The notes below the pieces were generated by a model. It did not search any database, was not told the DNA's origin, and saw only the letters and a program-made list of their open reading frames with translations. From Anaerolineales bacterium (GTDB taxonomy: Bacteria; Chloroflexota; Anaerolineae; Anaerolineales; UBA11858): a stretch of 32,845 bases of DNA. Location: the NCBI GenBank assembly GCA_016785015.1, contig JADHTJ010000039.1, forward strand, positions 1 through 32,845, in the 5' to 3' direction. Both the position numbers and the translations under genes were made by a program. Below, one piece after another: positions 10,332 to 17,795 of this stretch (its first letter is position 1; each line of letters begins with the position of its first letter).

Positions 10332-10340
10332 TGTTATAAT
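10332..10340 (+). promoter_or_regulatory. Extended -10 promoter upstream of gyrA
   Basis: TGT followed by TATAAT (10335-10340) forms an extended -10 directly after the rpoC terminator. No good -35 is visible at the proper distance because the terminator T-run occupies it. The predicted leader is about 107 nt. Confidence 0.5.
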
Positions 10341-10453
10341 ACTGAACAAATGTTTCAATTAAAGTTTTGCGCTCATCTGCTGGCAGGTTCTCGTTGGAAT
10401 ACCCCTACCGTGAGCCAAACTTATAAAAACGATCACAAGTTTTGGAGCGTTTC

Positions 10454-12904
10454 ATGGAAATTGGCTTAATTCGCAAAATTGATATCGAAGAAGAAATGCA
10501 GCAGTCCTACCTGGACTATGCCATGAGTGTTATTGTTTCGCGTGCCTTGCCCGACGCGCGTGATGGATTAAAACCTGTGCATCGCCGCATTTTGTATGCT
10601 ATGCACGATATGGGCATTCGCCCCGACTCAAGCTATAAAAAATCGGCCCGCATTGTTGGTGAGGTGCTGGGTAAATATCACCCCCATGGTGATATGGCTG
10701 TGTATGATGCCATGGCCCGTATGGCGCAAGATTTTTCCATGCGTTATCAATTGGTCGATGGGCAGGGTAATTTTGGCAGTATGGATGGTGATTCCCCGGC
10801 AGCAATGCGTTATACCGAAGCGCGCATGGCTCAACTGGCAACGCATATGCTTTCTGACATTGACAAGGCTACGGTTGATTTTTCGACGAATTTCGATGAC
10901 ACTCTAAACGAGCCAAATGTTCTTCCGGCTGCGCTGCCCAATTTGTTGGTCAATGGAATAACCGGTATTGCGGTAGGTATGTCTACCAGCATTCCGCCAC
11001 ATAACCTTAGCGAGGTGATGGATGCATTGATTTACATGTTGGAAAACTGGAAAACACTTGATGATATCAGCGTAGAAGATCTGATGAAATTCATCAAGGG
11101 ACCAGATTTCCCCACAGGAGGCATCGTTATCGACCAGGTTGAAAATGGGGGCTTGCAAAAAGCGTATGGTTCTGGTCGTGGACGCATCAGGGTTCGGGCA
11201 CGCGCCCATATTGAGGAGATGAGCCGGGGGCGTCACCGAATCGTCGTCACAGAAATTCCTTATATGGTCAATAAGACCACATTATTGGAGCGTATTGCAA
11301 CCTTGGCTCGGGAAGAGAAGATCGAAGGTATCGCTGATTTGCGGGATGAATCTGACCGTCAGGGTGTGCGCGTGGTTATTGAGCTAACCAAGACTGCCGA
11401 CCCAGAAAGTGTGCTGGAAGATCTCTATAAATACAGCTCTATGCGGACGACTTTCAGTTTGATCATGTTGGCTCTCGTAGAAGGCGAACCGCGATTGCTC
11501 AATTTGAAGCAGGCCCTACGGGTTTATCTCAATCACCGTTTAGAGATCATCAAACGGCGCAGCGAATTCGAGTTGGAGCGCGCTCGCAAACGGGAGCATA
11601 TCCTCTCTGGGTTGATGCTCGCCTTGGCAAACTTGGATGAAGTTATTGACATTATTCGCAAATCTCGCCGTGTGGATACTGCCAAACAGAATCTTCGCAA
11701 ACGTTTCAAACTCAGCGATGATCAGGCAATGGCCATCTTAGATATGCCATTACGCCGACTGGCAGCCCTTGAGCGTCAAAAAATTGAGCAAGAATACAAG
11801 GTTGTCAAAGCCAAGATACGCGCCTTAGTGGCTTTGCTAAAATCTCCCATTAAGATGCGTCAAGTGATTGCTGATGAGCTGCAGGCGGTAAAGGAGACTT
11901 ATGGTGATCCGCGTAGAACACAAATTGTCTCGGTTAAAGGTGATGTGGAAACTATCCCTGTGCGCATGAGCAGCCTGGCACCGGACACGATGGTTTGGGT
12001 ATCGGTAACGTCGAAGGGAATAGTTTCTCGTACCACGAAAGATGCTCGACCACGCATCAGCGGTAGTGCTGCGCCCAAGCAAGTCATCCGAGCGAATACG
12101 CGCGATACATTGTATTTAGTCACAGTTGAAGGACAAGCAGCCTCTCTGCCAGTGCTATCTATACCTGAAACCGATAAGCCTGAAAACGGGTTACCATTCC
12201 ATCAGGTTTCATCATTGAGTGAGAAAGAAAAAATCGCTGGCTTATTGTCCTTACCTGCAAAAGATCAATTAGATGAAGGATGGTTTGTTATATCGGTAAC
12301 CCGCCAGGGCATGCTGAAAAAGACAGGCGCCGAGGAATTTCCAGGGCCTGCGGCAACGCCGTTCACGCTGGTGAAAGTCAACGATGGCGATAGTTTGGGT
12401 TGGATTCAGATCAGCGATGGCCAGAAAGATATATTGCTAACTGCTGCCAGCGGCATGGCCATCCGGTTCACGGAAGAGGATGTGCGCCCTATGGGCCTTG
12501 TAGCTGCCGGAGTGATGGGTATCAAGCTCGGTAAAGGCGATGAAGTCGTGGGAGCTGAATTAATCCCACAACGAGGAGAGGTCCTATTGATTGCCTCGGA
12601 TGGCCGAGCGAAACGTGTCAAGCAAGAAGATTTTCCCGTTCAAGGGCGGTATGGAAAAGGTGTTATAGCCTGGAAACTCCCCGCAGGCAAGACACTGGTG
12701 GGGTGTGTGATTGGCACCAAGACGAAACAAGTCACGCTGCACTTGAAGAAATATGCCGCCAAGTTGGTCACTTTGGGAGATGCACCTTTGCAGACACGGG
12801 TGGCGGTAAAAGGCAAATCCGTACTGGAAGTGCGTTCTGGGGATCAGATTTTGGATATGACTGTTCCTTGGGATGTTCCCAGACCTTTGAAGAAATCTAA
12901 ATAA
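10454..12904 (+). CDS. gyrA: Type IIA topoisomerase A subunit (DNA gyrase subunit A)
   Basis: This 816-residue protein has the breakage-reunion domain ([16 protein letters not shown] at 65-80, [10 protein letters not shown] at 116-125 with active-site Y120) and a six-bladed C-terminal beta-pinwheel from about residue 510. It cuts and reseals the transported-gate DNA duplex, working with GyrB, which is not in the window. ATG 10454 is preferred to TTG 10442 because GGAG (10444-10447) lies 6 nt before it and the protein then starts as usual for the family. The residue equal to E. coli Ser83 is Met (M81), while Asp87 is kept (D85). The first pinwheel blade lacks a clear GyrA box, and a similar sequence, QGRYGKG, is found only in a late blade (730-736). 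A ParC-like role cannot be excluded from sequence alone. Confidence 0.93.
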   Translation: MEIGLIRKIDIEEEMQQSYLDYAMSVIVSRALPDARDGLKPVHRRILYAMHDMGIRPDSSYKKSARIVGEVLGKYHPHGDMAVYDAMARMAQDFSMRYQLVDGQGNFGSMDGDSPAAMRYTEARMAQLATHMLSDIDKATVDFSTNFDDTLNEPNVLPAALPNLLVNGITGIAVGMSTSIPPHNLSEVMDALIYMLENWKTLDDISVEDLMKFIKGPDFPTGGIVIDQVENGGLQKAYGSGRGRIRVRARAHIEEMSRGRHRIVVTEIPYMVNKTTLLERIATLAREEKIEGIADLRDESDRQGVRVVIELTKTADPESVLEDLYKYSSMRTTFSLIMLALVEGEPRLLNLKQALRVYLNHRLEIIKRRSEFELERARKREHILSGLMLALANLDEVIDIIRKSRRVDTAKQNLRKRFKLSDDQAMAILDMPLRRLAALERQKIEQEYKVVKAKIRALVALLKSPIKMRQVIADELQAVKETYGDPRRTQIVSVKGDVETIPVRMSSLAPDTMVWVSVTSKGIVSRTTKDARPRISGSAAPKQVIRANTRDTLYLVTVEGQAASLPVLSIPETDKPENGLPFHQVSSLSEKEKIAGLLSLPAKDQLDEGWFVISVTRQGMLKKTGAEEFPGPAATPFTLVKVNDGDSLGWIQISDGQKDILLTAASGMAIRFTEEDVRPMGLVAAGVMGIKLGKGDEVVGAELIPQRGEVLLIASDGRAKRVKQEDFPVQGRYGKGVIAWKLPAGKTLVGCVIGTKTKQVTLHLKKYAAKLVTLGDAPLQTRVAVKGKSVLEVRSGDQILDMTVPWDVPRPLKKSK

Positions 12905-12963
12905 GGAAGAGTAACCGCATTGATAATAAGATTGCTTCGCATCCAATGAAGGCTCGCAATGCT

Positions 12964-14076
12964 CTAATGTGATTTCGAAATTGTATAGTGCAAATAATGG
13001 TAGGTGATCTTGTCATCGATCAGGCCGAAAGTATCATTGCCATTATTGACGTTTCCGGTACTCGAACGGGCAGACCAGGTCAGATGGCGGGAATTACCAG
13101 ATCCCGAAAAGCCGGTCAGGGTAAAGATGCCATTGGGCAACAGGCTTGAAAAGAAAGATCGATACCAGCCTCTGATGCGGGCTTTGCCTACGATGGTTCG
13201 AGCTGCAGTGACATGAACGGCATTCTCGGTATAAAATTCGGCTACCTTGTTGTAGTCATGGCTATTTAGGGCTTCGATATATTTGGCGGTGATATCTTGT
13301 GCGCCGCCTCCAGCCCAATCATAGTCAGCGATGACATTCCAGATCTGGTGTTTGGGGGTGAGCACATCACGGGCGTTCCACCACTCCCAAAAATTGGCCG
13401 CGCTGAGGTTGAATGAGCGCGCAGTGACCAGGAATTCCTGCACGTCTTGCGTCGTGGGTGTCCAGCCGTGTTCAGTAAATGCGGCTCCTGTGGGGATGAT
13501 CGGGGGCTTGTATTTCAAACTTGCGAATTCATTGAGGGTTCTGGCCAACTGGGACCCAGGGTTGTGAGCGCCCATCCAGTAAACTTGGGGCATGTTGTAA
13601 TCACACTTCTCGAGAAACTCATTCCAAGGGATTGGATGCAAAGAAGGAAAACGATACGAAGAGAGAGCAACAGGTACATTATTCCCAATTCCATTACGTA
13701 GATCACGCATAAATGTTTTGGCTGCCGTGGCTTTGCCAGGTTCTTTATATTGGTGTTCGACATCGAGAACGTAGCCATCCAAATTTAATCCCTTGATACG
13801 TTGAACAGCAATACTGGCTTCCTTACTCGGATTATCCCCATAAAGATAATGCCAGCCCCAAACCTTGATGCCTCTGGCTCGTAGCGCGTTGGCAACGGGA
13901 GGAACCAGATCAACGCGTTTGTTCCAATCATAATTGTAGGTGTAGATGCCGTCGGCGATCTTTATCAGTACATGGCTAAGCCCTGCAGCTTTGGCAATGT
14001 TGGCGATCTGGTTGGCATCGCCGTTTTCGCAATCCTTGATCTTCCAGATATAGAATCCTTTTCCTTGCAGAGTCAT
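12964..14076 (-). CDS. GH25-like TIM-barrel protein fused to an NTF2/SnoaL-like domain
   Basis: This 370-residue protein has no signal peptide. Residues 5-250 look like a TIM barrel of the GH25/lysozyme-like or glycosidase-like kind, with alternating strands such as GLSHVLIKIADG and IKVWGWHYLY. A GYVLDVE strand (D105, E107) resembles the acidic pair that GH25 enzymes use for catalysis. Residues 258-366 fit a SnoaL/NTF2-like cone fold (DITAKYIEALNSHDYNKVAEFYTENAVHV), which often binds small hydrophobic ligands or is catalytic. The reading frame stays open further upstream, but the start at 14074-14076 is chosen because AGGAG lies 7 nt before it and the divergent aldehyde dehydrogenase gene covers the extension. 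It converges on gyrA with only 59 nt between them. Substrate is unknown, and the barrel family is assigned with moderate certainty. Confidence 0.75.
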   Translation of the reverse strand: MTLQGKGFYIWKIKDCENGDANQIANIAKAAGLSHVLIKIADGIYTYNYDWNKRVDLVPPVANALRARGIKVWGWHYLYGDNPSKEASIAVQRIKGLNLDGYVLDVEHQYKEPGKATAAKTFMRDLRNGIGNNVPVALSSYRFPSLHPIPWNEFLEKCDYNMPQVYWMGAHNPGSQLARTLNEFASLKYKPPIIPTGAAFTEHGWTPTTQDVQEFLVTARSFNLSAANFWEWWNARDVLTPKHQIWNVIADYDWAGGGAQDITAKYIEALNSHDYNKVAEFYTENAVHVTAARTIVGKARIRGWYRSFFSSLLPNGIFTLTGFSGSGNSRHLTWSARSSTGNVNNGNDTFGLIDDKITYHYLHYTISKSH

Positions 14077-14101
14077 TCTTGCTCCTATTCCCTTAGTTAG
14101 G

Positions 14102-14124
14102 CCACAGTTGTGGTTATTGTAGCA
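14102..14124 (-). promoter_or_regulatory. Promoter and dyad upstream of the GH25-like gene
   Basis: On the minus strand TGC plus TACAAT (14116-14124) is an extended -10 with a predicted start near 14109. A perfect 12-bp dyad, CCACAGTTGTGG (14102-14113), overlaps that start and could be an operator. The 154-bp divergent spacer also drives the aldehyde dehydrogenase gene, for which I see only poorly spaced promoter elements near 14143-14169. Confidence 0.4.
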
Positions 14125-14230
14125 TAAATCGATATGCGTTCTTTGATATCTGAGCTGAAGGTATAAAATCTCACCTTTGTCACGTCTGTAGACTTGTTGA
14201 ATTCTCAAAATCATCAAAAGGAAAAGCGGT

Positions 14231-15751
14231 ATGAAGTCATTATTAGACAAGTTAGGCATAAAAGAAGTCAACCCCGGGGCTTGTATTGGCCCCGACGGTT
14301 GGTTGGAAGACCCTAAAGGAAAGAAGATCGTTTCACATAATCCCAGCACAGGGGAAGAAATTGCTAGTGTCGTGCAGGTGACTCCATCCATGTATGAAAA
14401 AGTGGTCACTGCTGGCCAGGACGCGTTCAAATCCTGGCGGACAATCCCGGCCCCCAAACGTGGCGCCTTGGTGCGTGATTTGGGGAACGCGCTGCGTGAG
14501 TTGAAAGAACCCCTCGGTGACCTGGTCACACTCGAAATGGGTAAAATTCGAGCGGAGGGACATGGGGAAGTTCAAGAAATGATCGATATCTGCGATTTCG
14601 CAGTTGGTCTATCACGCCAACTTTATGGGCTGACCATGCATTCTGAACGGCCAGGGCATCGAATGTATGAACAGTGGCATCCGCTGGGATTGATAGCAGT
14701 AATAACCGCCTTCAATTTCCCAGTAGCTGTCTGGGCGTGGAACGCGGCTATCGCGGCAGTATGTGGCGATAGCGCGTTATGGAAGCCCTCTGAACTCGCT
14801 CCTCTGTGTTCGATTGCAGTGCAGAATATCGCCAACCGGGTGATGGCTGATCATGGAGTGACTGGTGTGTTCAACTTGATCAATGGTTCGGGCCAGGATA
14901 TTGGCGAATTGATCATCAATGACAATCGCATTCCTATGGTATCTTTTACTGGGTCAACAAAAGTGGGCCAGCATGTCTCGGAAGCAGTAGCCCGTCGATT
15001 TGGGCGTACGATATTAGAACTAGGTGGCAACAACGCAATTATAGTCACAGAAGATGCAGATATTGAGATGGCAACCCGCGGAATCTTATTTGGCGCGGTG
15101 GGGACGGCTGGCCAGCGTTGTACTTCTACTCGACGGATCATTGTGCACAAGGATGTTGCCCCAAAACTGGAAAAGAAACTGGTTAGTGCTTACGAACAAC
15201 TACGCATTGGAAACCCCTTGGATAATGAAACATTAGTTGGCCCTTTAATTGTCAATAAATCTGTGCAAACAATGGTAGACGCCGTTGAGCGAGCTCAGGC
15301 TGATGGGGGAGAGGTGATCTATGGTGGCAAAAGACTCCCAGAGATAGGACCGAACTTTGTAGAGCCAACGATTATCAAGATGCCCCTTCAAACAGACATT
15401 GTCAAAGAGGAAACCTTTGCCCCAGTTTTATATCTGATGGAATATGATGAACTTGATCAAGCCATTGAAATTCATAATGGAGTCCCCCAAGGCCTTTCGA
15501 GCGCCATCTTTACAGACAGCATGCGTGAAATGGAAATGTTCCTCTCCACTGAAGGATCAGATTGCGGGATTGCTAATGTGAATATCGGTACCTCAGGCGC
15601 AGAGATAGGCGGTGCCTTCGGTGGAGAAAAAGAAACCGGCGGAGGGCGTGAATCAGGCTCAGATGCTTGGCGGCAGTATATGCGCCGCCAAACCAACACG
15701 ATAAACTATTCTAACGATTTGCCTTTGGCACAAGGGATTAAATTCGGATAA
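14231..15751 (+). CDS. ALDH7-family aldehyde dehydrogenase (probable alpha-aminoadipate semialdehyde dehydrogenase)
   Basis: This 506-residue cytosolic NAD-dependent aldehyde dehydrogenase has catalytic C297 in GQRCTSTRR, general base E263 in LELGGN, and the coenzyme-binding AFNFPVAVWAWN and WKPSE segments. The C-terminal region (GTSGAEIGGAFGGEKETGGG, then QYMRRQTNTINYS and DLPLAQGIKF) is the signature of the antiquitin/ALDH7A1 group. That group oxidises alpha-aminoadipate semialdehyde, or its cyclic form piperideine-6-carboxylate, in lysine breakdown; bacterial members are called AmaB or Pcd. The length equals the family norm. Start ATG 14231 follows an AAAAGG site about 10 nt upstream. No other lysine catabolic gene is visible nearby, so the pathway is inferred from family only. 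It ends 2 nt before the convergent LCP gene. Confidence 0.9.
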   Translation: MKSLLDKLGIKEVNPGACIGPDGWLEDPKGKKIVSHNPSTGEEIASVVQVTPSMYEKVVTAGQDAFKSWRTIPAPKRGALVRDLGNALRELKEPLGDLVTLEMGKIRAEGHGEVQEMIDICDFAVGLSRQLYGLTMHSERPGHRMYEQWHPLGLIAVITAFNFPVAVWAWNAAIAAVCGDSALWKPSELAPLCSIAVQNIANRVMADHGVTGVFNLINGSGQDIGELIINDNRIPMVSFTGSTKVGQHVSEAVARRFGRTILELGGNNAIIVTEDADIEMATRGILFGAVGTAGQRCTSTRRIIVHKDVAPKLEKKLVSAYEQLRIGNPLDNETLVGPLIVNKSVQTMVDAVERAQADGGEVIYGGKRLPEIGPNFVEPTIIKMPLQTDIVKEETFAPVLYLMEYDELDQAIEIHNGVPQGLSSAIFTDSMREMEMFLSTEGSDCGIANVNIGTSGAEIGGAFGGEKETGGGRESGSDAWRQYMRRQTNTINYSNDLPLAQGIKFG

Positions 15752-15753
15752 AC

Positions 15754-16869
15754 CTAGTACCCCCCAACAGCCTGCCGCAGTACGGAGATGATAGCACTTT
15801 CTTGGGGAAGAAGAACCTGCGCGCCGCCAGGAGTTGTCCAAGGGATTACATGGCCGCGTCCGATGGCGTAACGTTGAATGTCGTCGGGATCCCCAACTTG
15901 TACAGCCAGTGGAACCAGGGGTGCAACGTCAATCCATTTCAAGTCCGATGTGACGTATTTGTAGTAAATATCATATAGTTCATCTGCGCTGCTGAGTGCA
16001 TTCATACTCAATAACCGTTCCCCAATGGCCTGGATGACCTCTTGCTGGCGTCGGGTACGGTCGAAATCGCTGGTGGTGTAGCGGGCGCGCACATACCACA
16101 AAGCGTCCGCTCCGCTCATTAGCACTCGGCCCGGTTTGACTGTGTAATATCCATATCCTGTGCGTTGGTCAGTTAGTTTTTCGGCAACCTGAACGCTGAC
16201 TCCCCCCAAGCTGTCGATAGTTTCAATAAAGGCTTCCAGCCCCACCAAAACATAGTGATCAACCCTGACGCCAAAGTGATGCTGAAATGTTTGCTTCATC
16301 AATGGAAATCCACCGTAATACATCACTGTGTTAATGCGATTGTTAGTATAGCCGGGGATGTAGATATAAAGATCTCGGGGGAAGGAAACCATGCTGGCAG
16401 TTCTATTGCGGGTGTTGATGCTGAGCAAGACGATAGTATCAGTTCGAAAACCAATTTCACCTACTCTTTGATCTGAGCCCATCAAGAGAATATTAACTTG
16501 GTCCTGAGGATAGTTGATAGGATCAGCGGGAGAAGAATCGGCACTATTTGATGGCGGCGGTTCTGGTTTGGGTGTGGCGGTTGGCTCGGGTGTTGGGAAT
16601 GCCGTGGGGATATAGGTTGGGGTAGGTGGAATCGGCAGGAAGGGCGTAGGGGTCGCGGTGGCATCATGAGCCACCGTAGCAAGTACAACTCCGTTGTTGG
16701 TGGCTTGTTGTAGATCAATGGGTTTTGCAGCCGCTTCTGAGACCGCATTTGCGACCGCATTTGCGACCGCATCTGAAGGGATGGCGCTTACCAACAATGG
16801 CGAAATACACCCTAGTATGAGCGATGGAAAAAAAAGTATCCAGAGCAATCGTTTGTGCAAAGTCATCAT
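15754..16869 (-). CDS. LytR-CpsA-Psr (LCP) family cell-envelope protein
   Basis: This 371-residue extracytoplasmic protein has an N-terminal hydrophobic segment (residues 8-30) that contains a possible lipobox (ILGC, C21). A Thr/Pro-rich linker (70-108) and the LCP catalytic domain (125-371) follow. Domain landmarks are LLMGSDQR (128-135), FRTDTIVLLSIN (141-152), SFPRDLYI (162-169), HYVLVGLEAF and the Arg-rich DFDRTRRQQEV helix that binds the prenyl-pyrophosphate head group in characterised LCP proteins. The family moves wall polymers from a lipid carrier onto peptidoglycan or other acceptors. It is the third gene of a leftward set after the kinase-like and LysM genes (33-nt gap). The start may be either of two adjacent ATGs; no clear Shine-Dalgarno is seen. 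Confidence 0.9.
   Translation of the reverse strand: MMTLHKRLLWILFFPSLILGCISPLLVSAIPSDAVANAVANAVSEAAAKPIDLQQATNNGVVLATVAHDATATPTPFLPIPPTPTYIPTAFPTPEPTATPKPEPPPSNSADSSPADPINYPQDQVNILLMGSDQRVGEIGFRTDTIVLLSINTRNRTASMVSFPRDLYIYIPGYTNNRINTVMYYGGFPLMKQTFQHHFGVRVDHYVLVGLEAFIETIDSLGGVSVQVAEKLTDQRTGYGYYTVKPGRVLMSGADALWYVRARYTTSDFDRTRRQQEVIQAIGERLLSMNALSSADELYDIYYKYVTSDLKWIDVAPLVPLAVQVGDPDDIQRYAIGRGHVIPWTTPGGAQVLLPQESAIISVLRQAVGGY
16741..16776 (-). repeat. Three 12-bp tandem repeats inside the LCP gene
   Basis: Three near-identical GACCGCATTTGC-type units encode the AVANAVANAV segment just after the signal region of the LCP protein. In-frame 12-bp units could change copy number by slippage without a frameshift. 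Confidence 0.8.
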
Positions 16870-16902
16870 GTTTGTTGTCAGATTAGATTGTCTGAATATC
16901 CC

Positions 16903-17790
16903 CTAAGGAGTTGCTGTTGGTGAGGGAATTGATGTCGCAGTTTCGGTTGGCACTGGCGTGTCGGTTACTGTGGGCACAGGCGTATTCGTTTCAGTGGGTG
17001 CCGTTGTCGCAGTAGATGTTGGTGGCGGCGCGCTTGTATTGGTAGATGTAGCAGTCGGTGCACCACCCGACGTTGCAGTGGCTGTAGCAGTCGCAGCCGA
17101 CGTGGCCGTAGCCGTAGTTGTCATAGTTGCCGTGGATGTGAACGTTGGACTGACGGCAACCGTGGGAACATTAGGTACATAAAGCTGCTGTCCGCCGCGA
17201 ATATTCGTGGATGTGAGACAATTGGCTTGCTGCAATTGAGCTACACTCACTCCGTGAGCCAGACCGATGCGATAGAGATTATCTCCCGACTTGACTGTGT
17301 AATACACCCATCCTGCTGGTGGGCCACAAGAAATAAAGGTTGGGGTGGGTTGCAGCTTTGGAGCGTACAGTGTGCTCCCGGGGAGCAACTGACTAACCAG
17401 CAGACAGTTGGCATCAATCAATTCATCGACACTCGTATTGTGTTTGGCTGCCAGGTTGTTTATGGTATCCCCCTGCTGAACGATGATCGCCCCCCAACTT
17501 GAAGGATGTGAACAAGTTGTTGGGGAGGGTGCTTCATTAGTATTGGTTGGAGTGTCTGAAGGAAGGGGTGTTGCAGATGGTGTATAAGTCGGTTCACCTG
17601 GTTTTTGGGTGGGCAAAGGTGTAGCTGTGATCGTAGGAGATGGGGTAATAGTAGATGTGTTCGTGTCCACAGGGATTTGGGCAACTGTGGCCTGATCTTC
17701 TGCCATTGCCACGACAAGACTTCCCGCGAGAATCAATGTGGAAGCTAGCGCTGTGACCAACCCCAGAATGAGTTCACGGCGTGGAAACAT
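16903..17790 (-). CDS. Membrane-anchored or secreted protein with two LysM domains and Thr/Pro-rich linkers
   Basis: This 295-residue protein starts with a hydrophobic export or anchor segment (residues 8-30), then a Thr/Pro-rich linker (36-92). Two LysM repeats follow (about 98-146 and 158-207), with the typical VKSGDNLYRIGLAHGVSVAQLQQAN pattern split over the second copy. LysM binds N-acetylglucosamine polymers such as peptidoglycan. Each repeat is preceded by a C-x2-P-x2-W motif and contains ANC, so each may hold one disulphide. The last 85 residues are almost only Thr, Pro, Ala and Ser, a likely extended wall-spanning or glycosylated tail. A GGGAGGGA site precedes ATG 17790. It starts 5 nt after the stop of the kinase-like gene and lies ahead of the LCP gene, which supports one envelope operon. 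Confidence 0.88.
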   Translation of the reverse strand: MFPRRELILGLVTALASTLILAGSLVVAMAEDQATVAQIPVDTNTSTITPSPTITATPLPTQKPGEPTYTPSATPLPSDTPTNTNEAPSPTTCSHPSSWGAIIVQQGDTINNLAAKHNTSVDELIDANCLLVSQLLPGSTLYAPKLQPTPTFISCGPPAGWVYYTVKSGDNLYRIGLAHGVSVAQLQQANCLTSTNIRGGQQLYVPNVPTVAVSPTFTSTATMTTTATATSAATATATATSGGAPTATSTNTSAPPPTSTATTAPTETNTPVPTVTDTPVPTETATSIPSPTATP

Positions 17791-17795
17791 CTATT

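Noticed and set aside
10442..10453. TTG start for gyrA
   Set aside because: The GGAG ribosome site overlaps this codon and fits ATG 10454 instead.
12964..14529. Longer 521-codon version of the GH25-like gene
   Set aside because: The extra N-terminal part is antisense to the conserved aldehyde dehydrogenase, and the internal start at 14076 has a good ribosome binding site.
16958..17182. Reading frame opposite the Thr/Pro-rich tail of the LysM protein
   Set aside because: It is a Val/Ala-rich mirror of the low-complexity tail without start signals.
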